Positions 27,057 to 36,253 are shown, counted from the first letter of the stretch. The stretch: DNA of 64,000 nt from Glaciecola sp965660815 (GCA_965660815.1 CBFIBG010000014.1:1-64000), one strand, 5' to 3'. Numbers and translations: made by a program. Notes: generated from the sequence alone by a model not told the origin.

Positions 27057-27509
27057 ATGAAGCAATCATTAAAACTTCTCACTTTGCTTTTAGGCATTCA
27101 AATTACTGTCGGGTGCGCCACATCCGGCAGGAATCAATCATTAGAGCAGTCTTCATCATACAATTACTCCGATATGTATTTAAGAGGCATTTTTAATTGG
27201 TGGGAAGCTACTCCGCCATATAAGTTAAAAGCCCTCGGCAAGAACAAATACGGTGTCACTTTTGAGCTTATTGCAGACGGACAGCCCTATGACTTCAAAG
27301 TAGCCGATTCAAATTGGTCAATGCAATTAAACTGTGGAAACGAATTTGGAGCGGATGAGATGCGGCTAGGGAAAGCAAGACAATTGGTCTGCGCATCAGA
27401 TTCAATAAACTTGCAGTTCACTCCACTGGAAACAAGTGATTATCAATTCATTTTAGATGTATCTGATCGTCGAGCACCCACTCTAATTATTAATAAAGTT
27501 GAAAGTTAA
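27057..27509 (+). CDS. Putative lipoprotein with carbohydrate-binding-like fold
   Basis: A 150-residue protein with a signal sequence and likely lipidated Cys19 (TVGC). The -3 residue is Thr, a little off the lipobox consensus. The segment YLRGIFNWWE followed by beta-rich sequence recalls the E-set/starch-binding-like domains of glycan enzymes, but no enzyme domain is attached. The ATG is 18 bp after glyS, suggesting cotranscription. The function is unknown, and the fold assignment is tentative. Confidence 0.65.
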   Translation: MKQSLKLLTLLLGIQITVGCATSGRNQSLEQSSSYNYSDMYLRGIFNWWEATPPYKLKALGKNKYGVTFELIADGQPYDFKVADSNWSMQLNCGNEFGADEMRLGKARQLVCASDSINLQFTPLETSDYQFILDVSDRRAPTLIINKVES

Positions 27510-28115
27510 CCCCATACGATAATCACTAAGACTTACGTTTGAATCGTAATTCCTCACGCTTGCATAATTTGATATTAATTCAAATTAACATACATCATAT
27601 TAACCTACTCCCCCTAACATTATGCAAATTAATTTTCACTTCTAAAAGCGTTGGAAAATTTTTTCTGTAATCTCGGTATGTAACTCTATATATAAATATG
27701 TTTCTCAAATTATCATTAATGAGTTCATAGAGTCTGGTAGCGATATTATAATATTGGATATATCAAACGTGAGCCAAACATAAAACCGTGCCACTTAGGT
27801 TTAAAATCAAATAACATTTTTAAATGTTATAATATTTTAAATAATTGTTTTGTAAAGTTTTTATCTTTACGCTTATTTTTTAACGTATATTGAAAAATAC
27901 GGATATTGATTTTTATCAATGCAAACAGATGGTTAAAAACAAAGAAAGAAATCAAATACGTATTAGTGTTTATAATTTTTACACTTTTCTTATAGAAGAA
28001 ATAAAAAGCACTATATATCAATGCTTTATAATTTGGCATAAGGATTGCTTATCAGGTTTTGAAAGCTAGTTTTCAATAACCAATTATTTCGTTGTTTAAG
28101 AAGAGGAAGTACTTA
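27510..28115. other. AT-rich intergenic region with one palindrome
   Basis: About 600 bp, strongly A/T-rich, with stop codons in all frames and no credible gene. One perfect 20 bp palindrome is present (27811-27830). No terminator follows the lipoprotein gene that I can see. The promoter of the next gene must lie in the right half. Confidence 0.5.
27811..27830. repeat. Perfect 20 bp palindrome
   Basis: ATAACATTTTTAAATGTTAT is a perfect 9+2+9 inverted repeat, almost all A/T, about 290 bp upstream of the PEP-CTERM-like gene. It has no T-run like a terminator, so an operator for an unknown dimeric regulator is possible, though AT-rich DNA makes chance more likely. Confidence 0.4.
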
Positions 28116-28718
28116 ATGAAATTTAAAGCAATCGTAACCATAGCCATTTTTTTTAGCAGTGTGTTTTATTCAAATGCGGCAATTATAAAGATTGATCGTG
28201 CCGACGCTGTTTTCAGCAGTAGCAACGTAGATTTAGCCACTGAATGGTCAAACCTTGATACTTCAACAATTATTAGTCAAACCTTACCGACACAAAGTCT
28301 GTTATTCAACGGTTCGCAATTCAACAATACAATATTTAAATTGACTATGGAATTTACCAGTTCTAAAGATAGAGTGTTGGATTTGTTTTCTGGCCTTGAT
28401 GCGGGCCGTGGTGCAGAACTATACGTTAATAACGTCTTAGTGAGCGATGCGAACACTAATCTTTGGTGGTCAAGATCTTGGACACACTCTCAAGTATTTA
28501 GCAATACTGGACTAGATATCGATGCTGGACAAAACATCATCGAGTTGTACTGGGCTGAGAATGTGAATAGTGGCGGTAATAGTTTCCAATTTTCTGTTGA
28601 TGGTTCCAAAAATCAGCAACTTTCTGAGGAAGCGTTGGCAAATGCTGTCCCTGTCCCGTCAATAATTAGTTTAATTTTCGCAGGCTTAATTGGTTTGCTG
28701 GTCACTAGGAAAAAGTAG
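28116..28718 (+). CDS. Secreted protein with PEP-CTERM-like sorting tail
   Basis: A 200-residue exported protein: signal peptide (about 1-22), a beta-rich middle with no domain I recognise, and a C-terminal VPVPS motif followed by a hydrophobic helix and a basic end (TRKK). This tail matches the PEP-CTERM/VPxPA-type signal processed by exosortase, with Val in place of the usual Glu. The ATG at 28116 has an AGAGGAAG ribosome binding site; an upstream TTG is unlikely. No exosortase gene is in the window. Confidence 0.72.
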   Translation: MKFKAIVTIAIFFSSVFYSNAAIIKIDRADAVFSSSNVDLATEWSNLDTSTIISQTLPTQSLLFNGSQFNNTIFKLTMEFTSSKDRVLDLFSGLDAGRGAELYVNNVLVSDANTNLWWSRSWTHSQVFSNTGLDIDAGQNIIELYWAENVNSGGNSFQFSVDGSKNQQLSEEALANAVPVPSIISLIFAGLIGLLVTRKK

Positions 28719-28733
28719 CGCTTTAATCCAAGC

Positions 28734-28764
28734 AAAAAAGCCGCTTAAGTTAAAGCGGCTTTTC
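28734..28764. terminator. Bidirectional terminator between PEP-CTERM-like gene and cysD
   Basis: AAGCCGCTT (28738-28746) pairs with AAGCGGCTT (28753-28761). An A-run precedes and a short T-run follows, so the hairpin can stop the secreted-protein transcript and the convergent cysD transcript. Confidence 0.85.
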
Positions 28765-28818
28765 TATGTAGGTTTTATAATATAGCAACTGTTGGACCTA
28801 GGCGGAACAATTGTTAAT

Positions 28819-29745
28819 TTAAAAATAACCTTCTCTTTTCTTTTTTTCCATAGAACCTGTTTGGTCTTTGTCTAATAAACGGCCCTCACGCTCGCTCGTC
28901 TTGCTTGTAATCATCTCTGTCACAATTCCTTCAAGTGTATCAGCGTCACTTAGCACAGCACCCGTTTGCGGGTAACAGCCTAATGTTCTAAATCTAATCA
29001 TTCTTTCTTCAAGAGAGTCTTTTTCTTCTTCTGTCAAATAAGGAAGCATTCGTTCATCGTCGAGAGCAAGTATTTGTTTACTGTCTTGGTCAATCCAACT
29101 CAACCGTTTTTTGGCAAAGTATAGTGGTACTATGTCAATTTGCTCCTTCAATATATATAACCATATGTCTAGCTCTGTCCAGTTAGACAATGGGAAAACC
29201 CTTACCGATTGGCCTTTATCTATTTGTGAATTATATATGGACCACAATTCAGGACGTTGCCCCTTGGGATCCCATTGATGGTGTTCATTTCGTACGGAAA
29301 AAACGCGCTCTTTGGCTCTAGACTTTTCTTCATCGCGACGCGCACCACCCAGAGCAGCATCATATTTACCTGCATCTACGGCTTGTTTTAGCGCAAAGGT
29401 TTTCATGTGGTCATTGTATTTCACTGATCCTGACTCAATTGGGTGAACCCCCATATCCAGAGCCTCTTGATTGATATGAACCACTAAATCAAATCCAAGT
29501 TTCTTCTGTAGATTATCCCTAAAGGTGCCCATTTCGTGGAATTCCCAGGTTGTATCGATATGAAGCAGAGTAAAGGGTATCTTGCTCGGTGCGAATGCTT
29601 TGCGAGCTAAATGTAACATTACCGTAGAATCTTTCCCTATTGAGTAAAACATACAGGGATTTTCAAAACTTGCTGCAACCTCTCTTAATATGTGGATCGC
29701 TTCTGCTTCGAGTTGTTGTAAATGGGTAAGTTTTTCTTCTATCAT
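28819..29745 (-). CDS. cysD: Sulfate adenylyltransferase small subunit CysD
   Basis: A 308-residue PP-loop ATP-pyrophosphatase that forms APS from sulfate and ATP. YSIGKDSTVML carries the PP-loop, and GGARRDEEKSRAKER and the C-terminal KDQTGSMEKKKREGYF are typical. CysD normally works with the GTPase CysN encoded directly downstream. Here no cysN follows: the next feature is a terminator and an unrelated convergent gene. It may use an unlinked cysN or be a duplicate. No frameshift or truncation is visible. Confidence 0.93.
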   Translation of the reverse strand: MIEEKLTHLQQLEAEAIHILREVAASFENPCMFYSIGKDSTVMLHLARKAFAPSKIPFTLLHIDTTWEFHEMGTFRDNLQKKLGFDLVVHINQEALDMGVHPIESGSVKYNDHMKTFALKQAVDAGKYDAALGGARRDEEKSRAKERVFSVRNEHHQWDPKGQRPELWSIYNSQIDKGQSVRVFPLSNWTELDIWLYILKEQIDIVPLYFAKKRLSWIDQDSKQILALDDERMLPYLTEEEKDSLEERMIRFRTLGCYPQTGAVLSDADTLEGIVTEMITSKTSEREGRLLDKDQTGSMEKKKREGYF

Positions 29746-29856
29746 TGTTGCTCGCTATCTGGAATAGTTAATAAGTTATACGCATAATTGAAGATTAAAT
29801 ATCACTCAAAACTGCGAGTTGTAGGGTGTTTATTATTAAATAATACGATTTATATT

Positions 29857-29891
29857 AAAAAGCTCTTTTCAAAACGAAAAGAGCTTTTTTA
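29857..29891 (-). terminator. Terminator of the dnaA-dnaN-recF-gyrB operon
   Basis: A long inverted repeat, GCTCTTTTC (29861-29869) with GAAAAGAGC (29876-29884), flanked by A and T runs, lies just after the gyrB stop. On the minus strand the flanking A-run on the left becomes the T-tract. It separates gyrB from cysD. Confidence 0.88.
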
Positions 29892-29915
29892 CTAAGCTAT
29901 ATTGAAGGTATCATT

Positions 29916-32330
29916 TTACACGTCTAAGTTTTCAACATTTAATGCGTTTGATTCTATAAAGGCTCGTCTTGGCTCTACTTGATCGCCCATTAATGTAGTA
30001 AACAACAAGTCTGCCCCTACCGCGTCTTCAATCGTTACCTGCAGCATTCTACGAGATTCAGGGTCCATTGTAGTTTCCCAAAGTTGTTCAGGGTTCATTT
30101 CACCTAGACCTTTATATCTTTGAATATATTGTCCTCGTTTCGCTTCTGACATTAACCATTCAAGTGCTTGTTTAAAATTATCTACCGGTAAGGTTTTTTC
30201 ACCTCGTTTTATGTAAGCTCCCTCTTCCATCAATCCATTGATGGTTATGTTCAATGAGCGGATTTTTTCGTATTCAGGTGAGCGCTCGAAATCCGCGTCA
30301 ATTTTATAGTCGTAATCAATTCCATGTTGCCTCATGGTAATTATTAATTCATAAAGATTAGTTTCGGACTCTTGAACGCTATACAGAAATGTACGAGAGT
30401 CCTCATCGACTTGAGTTAATTTCGCAACTAACTTCTCACCTATGACTTCAAGATCGGATTTGTTTTTTAAGGAATCAGCGGTGATGGGATCAGTGTAAAT
30501 CAATTGCATCAGTAAAGACTTTGGCATTCTGCGATGCATTCTATCTATCATTAGCATCGTAGACTGATAGAGTTTTACCATATTTTCAAGCCCAACCCCT
30601 TGTATCGCTGGAGCATCTTTACTGACATACAAAGACGCATTATCGACGGCAATATTGGTAAGTAAATTTGTTAAAGACTCTTCGTCCTTCAAGTATTGTT
30701 CTTGCTTTCCCTTTTTGATTTTGAAAAGAGGAGGTTGAGCAATATAAATGTGCCCACGTTCTATCATCTCTGGCATTTGACGATAGAAAAATGTCAATAG
30801 AAGAGTTCTAATATGCGACCCGTCTACATCGGCATCAGTCATTATTATTATGCTGTGGTATCTTAACTTGTCAGGATCGTATTCGTCTCTTCCAATACCG
30901 CAACCAAGAGCAGTTATTAATGTCGCCACTTCTTGCGAAGATAGCATCTTATCAAATCGAGCTTTTTCGACGTTTAAGATTTTACCTTTCAACGGCAATA
31001 TAGCTTGGTTCTTGCGATTTCTCCCCTGTTTTGCAGAACCGCCTGCTGAATCACCCTCAACAATATAAAGCTCTGATAATGCGGGATCTTTTTCTTGACA
31101 GTCTGCTAATTTACCTGGCAATCCGGCTAAATCTAATGCCCCTTTTCGCCGTGTCATTTCTCTAGCTTTTCTGGCAGCCTCTCTCGCTCTGGCCGCATCA
31201 ATGATTTTATTTACAATGGTTTTAGCGTCTGTTGGATTTTCTTGCAAGAATTCTGTGAGCTTTTCGCCCATGGCCGTTTCAACTGCAGATTTAACTTCAG
31301 AGCTGACTAACTTGTCTTTTGTTTGAGATGAGAATTTTGGGTCAGGTACCTTCACTGAAACGACTGCGGTTAGGCCTTCTCTAGCGTCATCTCCACTGGC
31401 AGACGTTTTGTTCTTTTTATTGTATCCTTCAGCTTCCATATAAGAATTTAGAGTCCTTGTTAATGCGCTTCTAAATCCTGCAAGGTGTGTTCCTCCATCT
31501 CGCTGTGGAATGTTATTGGTAAAGCAAAATATGTTTTCCTGAAATGCATCATTCCACTGCATTGCCACTTCAACAGCAACGCCGTCCTCTCTCTCGATAG
31601 ATAAATAAAACGCTTTATTGTGCACCACATTCTTATTGGTGTTTAAATATTCTACGAAGGCTCTGATACCACCTTCATAATGGAAATTGTCTTTTCGTCC
31701 ATCGCGTTCATCTTCAAGAGTTATAGATACACCCGAATTTAAGAAGGATAATTCTCTTATGCGTTTAGCTAAAATATCATAATGAAAAACGACATTTGTA
31801 AAAGTCTCCTCACTTGGCCAAAAGCGTAAGATCGTACCTTTCTTTTCTGTCTTGCCGACAGCAGCTAGTGGTGCTACTGGCACACCCATTGCGTATTCTT
31901 GTTCGAACCGCTCGCCATTTCTTTTTATTACGAGTTGAAGCTTTTTAGATAAGGCATTTACAACAGAAACTCCGACTCCATGCAATCCGCCAGACACTTT
32001 GTATGAGTTATCATCGAACTTACCGCCTGCATGTAACACAGTCATAATTACTTCCGCTGCAGAAACGCCCTCTTCTTCATGGATTTCTGTCGGAATTCCT
32101 CTTCCATCGTCGCTTACTGATACCGAATTATCGGAGTGTATTTTCACGACAATTTCAGAACAGTGTCCAGCCAACGCTTCATCTATCGAATTATCGACAA
32201 CTTCGAATACCATGTGATGTAAACCGGTGCCATCGTCAGTATCGCCTATATACATTCCTGGTCGTTTGCGGACAGCGTCTAAACCTTTTAATACTTTTAT
32301 GCTGGATGAATCGTAATTTTGATCGGACAT
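29916..32330 (-). CDS. gyrB: DNA gyrase subunit B
   Basis: ATPase subunit of gyrase, which introduces negative supercoils. It has a GHKL ATP-binding domain (VVDNSIDEALAGH, DDGRGIP, GLHGVGVSVVN), a transducer domain, TOPRIM residues (EGDSAGGSA, DADVDGSHI) and the C-terminal QRYKGLGEMNPEQLW. The ATG at 32330 (804 residues) has an AGGAG ribosome binding site inside the recF end; the GTG two codons upstream is less likely. The large insert typical of gammaproteobacterial GyrB is present. Confidence 0.98.
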   Translation of the reverse strand: MSDQNYDSSSIKVLKGLDAVRKRPGMYIGDTDDGTGLHHMVFEVVDNSIDEALAGHCSEIVVKIHSDNSVSVSDDGRGIPTEIHEEEGVSAAEVIMTVLHAGGKFDDNSYKVSGGLHGVGVSVVNALSKKLQLVIKRNGERFEQEYAMGVPVAPLAAVGKTEKKGTILRFWPSEETFTNVVFHYDILAKRIRELSFLNSGVSITLEDERDGRKDNFHYEGGIRAFVEYLNTNKNVVHNKAFYLSIEREDGVAVEVAMQWNDAFQENIFCFTNNIPQRDGGTHLAGFRSALTRTLNSYMEAEGYNKKNKTSASGDDAREGLTAVVSVKVPDPKFSSQTKDKLVSSEVKSAVETAMGEKLTEFLQENPTDAKTIVNKIIDAARAREAARKAREMTRRKGALDLAGLPGKLADCQEKDPALSELYIVEGDSAGGSAKQGRNRKNQAILPLKGKILNVEKARFDKMLSSQEVATLITALGCGIGRDEYDPDKLRYHSIIIMTDADVDGSHIRTLLLTFFYRQMPEMIERGHIYIAQPPLFKIKKGKQEQYLKDEESLTNLLTNIAVDNASLYVSKDAPAIQGVGLENMVKLYQSTMLMIDRMHRRMPKSLLMQLIYTDPITADSLKNKSDLEVIGEKLVAKLTQVDEDSRTFLYSVQESETNLYELIITMRQHGIDYDYKIDADFERSPEYEKIRSLNITINGLMEEGAYIKRGEKTLPVDNFKQALEWLMSEAKRGQYIQRYKGLGEMNPEQLWETTMDPESRRMLQVTIEDAVGADLLFTTLMGDQVEPRRAFIESNALNVENLDV

Positions 32331-32332
32331 TC

Positions 32333-33427
32333 TCACTCCTCTATCACGTGATTGTGTTTCACGTGGAACAATTTTTTGTTTTTATATTTTTGAATAAATT
32401 TTACTTGTTGTTTGTCAATCGCTGTAATAAAGATCTGAGCATTATATTCTAAACTCATATCTACGAATTTTTCTCTTTTTGCTTCGTCTAATTCAGCTGA
32501 TACATCGTCTATTAAAAAAATCGTACTTTTTTGTTTTAATCTATTTAAAATCTTAACTTCAGCTAACAGTAGCATTGAGACTAGAAGTCTCAACTGACCT
32601 CTAGATAAACATTCCGCAGCATCTTGACCTGATATTAAAAATTGTATATCCGCCTTATGCGGTCCATATCCAGTATTACCTCTAAACAGGTCTCGTTGTA
32701 CTTTTAGCTCAAGCGTTTCATTTAAAGATTTAGTTCTATCCCATCCCGTATTATACCTCATTGAGAAACTTAACTCAGGATAAAATTGACTGAATAAGTT
32801 ATTTATTTCATCATTCAACAGATTAATATAATGCTCTCTGAGTGAAGTAATTCGCTCGCCATATTCTGAGATTGATTTTAACCAAACATCTTGCTCCTTG
32901 AACTGATTAACTTGGTCATACTCATACATTTTTAGTAAAGCGTTTCTTTGTTGCAGGCCTTGTGAATAGTTTTTGTTTAACTGGTTATAATTAGGTTCCA
33001 CGTGAAACAACAACCAATCAATATATCGTCTTCTACCAATAGGTGCGCCGATAATTAAGTCACTACTTTGAGGTGTAAATATTTGAACAGGCATTATCCG
33101 AGATATTTCTGATATACGATTTGCCCTATCGCCGTCTATACTAAACGTATTCTGTTTATGTTGATTTCTTAAGAAACCAAGTTTGCGTTGTTCGCCCTTA
33201 TCTGTAAATTTACAAAATGCTGTGGACTGCAGAGAATTATGACTTATCAGACTATCTAATTTGGAAGTTCTGAAACTTCTTCCAAAACTAAGAAGATATA
33301 TAGCTTCAAGTATTGACGTCTTACCGGCACCATTATCACCGTATAGGATATTTAAATTCGCTGACGGGTTAAAAAAAAGGGCTGGAAAATTTCTGAAATT
33401 TTCCAGCCTTATCTCTTTTATATACAT
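32333..33427 (-). CDS. recF: DNA replication and repair protein RecF
   Basis: SMC-like ATPase that loads RecA at gaps with RecO and RecR. The Walker A GDNGAGKTS, the signature SRGQLRLL and Walker B FLIDDVSAELD are present. I use the ATG at 33427 (364 residues); a TTG four codons upstream also fits. The gene contains two parS sites, each encoding an FHV tripeptide. It lies between dnaN and gyrB with 2 bp to the gyrB ATG. Confidence 0.96.
   Translation of the reverse strand: MYIKEIRLENFRNFPALFFNPSANLNILYGDNGAGKTSILEAIYLLSFGRSFRTSKLDSLISHNSLQSTAFCKFTDKGEQRKLGFLRNQHKQNTFSIDGDRANRISEISRIMPVQIFTPQSSDLIIGAPIGRRRYIDWLLFHVEPNYNQLNKNYSQGLQQRNALLKMYEYDQVNQFKEQDVWLKSISEYGERITSLREHYINLLNDEINNLFSQFYPELSFSMRYNTGWDRTKSLNETLELKVQRDLFRGNTGYGPHKADIQFLISGQDAAECLSRGQLRLLVSMLLLAEVKILNRLKQKSTIFLIDDVSAELDEAKREKFVDMSLEYNAQIFITAIDKQQVKFIQKYKNKKLFHVKHNHVIEE
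32355..32370. other. parS site 1 (inside recF 3' end)
   Basis: TGTTTCACGTGGAACA matches the chromosomal parS consensus TGTTTCACGTGAAACA in 15 of 16 bases. A second CACGTG core lies 10 bp to the left (ATCACGTGAT, 32343-32352). ParB, encoded at 53550, is the expected ligand. Confidence 0.85.
32994..33009. other. parS site 2 (inside recF)
   Basis: GGTTCCACGTGAAACA matches the parS consensus in 14 of 16 bases with an intact TCCACGTGAAACA right part. It lies 639 bp from site 1, within the recF coding sequence. Confidence 0.75.
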
Positions 33428-33446
33428 TAGTGTAGACAAGTAATTG

Positions 33447-34580
33447 TTATAACCGCATAGGCATAATTACATACTGCGCGTCGTCCTTGTCTATGTATTT
33501 TCCATCGTTAACGTCCATTCCATGTAGAAGTGCACTTGCATTAGAATCCGATAGCTTAAGCACTACAACATTGGTATCAATCGCGTTTAACGCTTCGATC
33601 AGATAAGCGACATTGAAACCAATCTCCAGTTCTTCACCTTGGTATTCAACGTCTACAATTTCTTCGGCCTGCTCTTGTTCTGGATTCGTTGCAGTGATCC
33701 TTAATTCACCAGAGCTAAGATTTAGGCGTACACCCTTAAATTTATCGTTCGTTAAAATCATCGCCCTTGAAAAAGCGCTTTTTAAAACGTCTCTGTATAC
33801 AATGACATTTTTGTCAGTATTTTTAGGAACAACACGGTTATAATCAGGGAAGCGACCGTCTACTAACTTACTGGTAAAAACAAACTTTTTACTTTGCATC
33901 TTTATATGATTAGTGCCAAGCTGAATATTAACTGCGTCTCTAGAATCGTCAATAAGCCTTGAAATTTCCATTACGCCTTTTCTTGGAATTATAACTTGCT
34001 TTGCTGGCAGTGAATCATCGTCATATTCATTAATGGCCATAGCAAGCCTATGACCATCTGTCGCGACCGTACGGATAGTGTTATCAGATGTCTCAAGACT
34101 CATACCGTTTAAATAATAGCGAACATCTTGTTGAGCCATAGAAAATTGAACAGACTCAATTAACGCCTTCAAATCCTGCTGCGTAATCTCAAACTCGCTC
34201 TCTACCTGCCAATCTTCAAGATTAGGGTAATCATCCGCGGTGAGAGTCGAAAGACTGTACTTCGCTCTTCCAGAACGAATCACCGCTTTATTTTCTTCAA
34301 CCTCAAAAAATATAGTGGCATCTTCTGCAAAACCTCTTACGATATCGAGTAGCTTCTTTGCAGGTACTGTAATTTTTCCATCGTTTATAGAAGACCCTGA
34401 AAGAGAAACGTTTGCCACTAATTCTACTTCTAAGTCAGTACCCGTTAACCAAAGACGCTGATCTCCCTCTACCTGCAATAAGACATTAGCCAAAATTGGT
34501 AGCGTATGTCTTCTTTCCACGGCGCCAGCAACAAGCTGCAACGGTTGTAAGAACTCTTCTCGGTTGATATTGAAATTCAT
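33447..34580 (-). CDS. dnaN: DNA polymerase III beta sliding clamp
   Basis: Ring-shaped processivity clamp; three repeated clamp folds over 377 residues, about ten more than the E. coli protein. N-terminus MNFNINREEFLQPLQ and C-terminus VIMPMRL are characteristic, the latter forming part of the peptide-binding cleft. It is 20 bp downstream of dnaA and 20 bp upstream of recF. Confidence 0.97.
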   Translation of the reverse strand: MNFNINREEFLQPLQLVAGAVERRHTLPILANVLLQVEGDQRLWLTGTDLEVELVANVSLSGSSINDGKITVPAKKLLDIVRGFAEDATIFFEVEENKAVIRSGRAKYSLSTLTADDYPNLEDWQVESEFEITQQDLKALIESVQFSMAQQDVRYYLNGMSLETSDNTIRTVATDGHRLAMAINEYDDDSLPAKQVIIPRKGVMEISRLIDDSRDAVNIQLGTNHIKMQSKKFVFTSKLVDGRFPDYNRVVPKNTDKNVIVYRDVLKSAFSRAMILTNDKFKGVRLNLSSGELRITATNPEQEQAEEIVDVEYQGEELEIGFNVAYLIEALNAIDTNVVVLKLSDSNASALLHGMDVNDGKYIDKDDAQYVIMPMRL

Positions 34581-34600
34581 TTTATTATTCTCGTTTTATT

Positions 34601-36181
34601 CTAGGACGATAGTATTCGAGTAAGGTTTTTATAGTCTTCCATAATATCTTGGTCGATTCCACGTAACTCATCCATTTTTCTTACAGCATGAATCACTGTT
34701 GTGTGATCTCTACCGCCAAAAGAATTTCCAATTTCTGGATAACTATTATTCGTTAATTCTTTTGCTAACGCCATCGCGACTTGTCTAGGTCTTGCGATAC
34801 TTCTTGTACGACGCTTAGAATGTATATCAGCAACCTTGATTTTATAGTATTCCGCTACCGTTTTAATTATATTGTCAATAGTAACTAACTTATCTTGCAA
34901 GGCAAGTAGATCGTGCAAAGTATCTTTAACAAATTCAATAGTAATCGCTTTTCCAGTAAATTTTGCGTTTGCAATTACCCTATTCAACGCTCCTTCCAAG
35001 TCTCTCACGTTTGACCTAAGTTTTTTTGCTAAGAAAAACGCTACTTCGTGAGGCAGATCTATTTTATTTAACTTAGCCTTGGAGAGCAGTATTGCGACTC
35101 TGGTTTCTAACTCTGGCGGCTCTATCATGACAGTTAGTCCCCAGCCTAAGCGCGATATTAACCGTTCCTCTACGTTTTCAATCTCTTTAGGAAACTTGTC
35201 AGACGTGGCAATAATCTGTCGGTTGCCTTCCAACAAAGAATTAAAAGTATGAAAAAACTCTTCTTGTGACCGATCTTTGCCAGCGAACAGTTGTATGTCA
35301 TCAATCAATAATGCATCCACCGACCGATAAAACCTTTTGAAATCTTCAATCGCGTTGTTTTGTAGCGCCTTAACCATGTCTTGTACAAACCGCTCAGAGT
35401 GCATATACACAATTCTAGCAGATGGATTTTGACGAATAATTTCATTGCCGATAGCATGTATTAAGTGAGTCTTACCTAAGCCAGTCCCGCCGTAGAAGAA
35501 CAATGGATTATAGGTAACACCAGGGTTTTGAGCCACCTGTGTGGCGGCAGCCCTAGCCAACTGATTAGATTTCCCCTCTACAAAATTGTCAAAGGTATAC
35601 TTTGGATTGACATTACTATTATGACCCACTGGAATATTTACAGGTAAAACACCTAACTCTTCAGAAGATATCGAGCCTCTTTCATCGTCGAGGTTTGGAT
35701 AGTCTGATATCGTGTCAGTAAGTGACTGACTGCCGACTGGGCTTTGTGTCACTTTACTATTGATTACCAGTTTTGGATTCTCAGCCAACCTGTTCGTTGT
35801 ATGAGGATCACTTAATTGACTTACCTCACTATTCTGTGCTTTTCGATTATTATTTGTTACATACGAACCTTTACTGTTATCTATACCTGAAGAATGAATA
35901 TTTTTTGGCTGGCTTGAGCAATATTGATTAGTCGATAATGGGGTATCACCCATTTTTATAGATACGTGAGGAGCATCATTACCATATAATGACTTAAGCG
36001 CATTAGAGATTACTAGAAAATATTCGTCCTTTACCCAATCTAATACAAACTTGTTCGCCGCAAATAAAAATAGTGTCTCACCGTCAAAATGAGACTTAAG
36101 AGGTTTCAACCACATATTGAATTGTTCAGCATCAAGGTCGTGTTTCAAAACGTTTAGACACTCACTCCAACTTATAGCCAA
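34601..36181 (-). CDS. dnaA: Chromosomal replication initiator DnaA
   Basis: AAA+ initiator that binds DnaA boxes and opens the origin. Domain I (about 1-85), an unusually long Asn/Ser/Thr-rich domain II linker (about 86-190), AAA+ domain with GGTGLGKTH and LLIDDIQ, and C-terminal domain IV with RPRQVAMALAKEL and GGRDHTTVIHA. At 526 residues it exceeds the E. coli 467, mostly in domain II. The start is TTG with AAGGAA 5 bp upstream; no ATG fits. A DnaA box overlaps the probable -35, suggesting autoregulation. Confidence 0.98.
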   Translation of the reverse strand: MAISWSECLNVLKHDLDAEQFNMWLKPLKSHFDGETLFLFAANKFVLDWVKDEYFLVISNALKSLYGNDAPHVSIKMGDTPLSTNQYCSSQPKNIHSSGIDNSKGSYVTNNNRKAQNSEVSQLSDPHTTNRLAENPKLVINSKVTQSPVGSQSLTDTISDYPNLDDERGSISSEELGVLPVNIPVGHNSNVNPKYTFDNFVEGKSNQLARAAATQVAQNPGVTYNPLFFYGGTGLGKTHLIHAIGNEIIRQNPSARIVYMHSERFVQDMVKALQNNAIEDFKRFYRSVDALLIDDIQLFAGKDRSQEEFFHTFNSLLEGNRQIIATSDKFPKEIENVEERLISRLGWGLTVMIEPPELETRVAILLSKAKLNKIDLPHEVAFFLAKKLRSNVRDLEGALNRVIANAKFTGKAITIEFVKDTLHDLLALQDKLVTIDNIIKTVAEYYKIKVADIHSKRRTRSIARPRQVAMALAKELTNNSYPEIGNSFGGRDHTTVIHAVRKMDELRGIDQDIMEDYKNLTRILSS

Positions 36182-36222
36182 AACTTTTCCTTACTTTGTT
36201 TTTATTTGAAAAAAGGCCGAAT

Positions 36223-36253
36223 ACTATAAAACATAATTAAATGGTTATCCACA
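36223..36253 (-). promoter_or_regulatory. dnaA: Candidate dnaA promoter overlapped by a DnaA box
   Basis: Minus-strand -10 TATAGT (36223-36228) with, 17 bp upstream, a -35 TGGATA (36246-36251) that lies within the DnaA box 36245-36253. Binding of DnaA here would block RNA polymerase, the usual autorepression logic. Confidence 0.45.

Noticed and set aside
27827..28039. 70-codon minus-strand frame
   Set aside because: Low-complexity Phe/Lys/Asn-rich translation of AT-rich DNA, no ribosome binding site, and it overlaps the palindrome.
28116..28718. Lipoprotein or sortase (LPXTG) substrate
   Set aside because: No lipobox cysteine and no LPXTG; the VPxP-helix-basic tail fits the PEP-CTERM class better.
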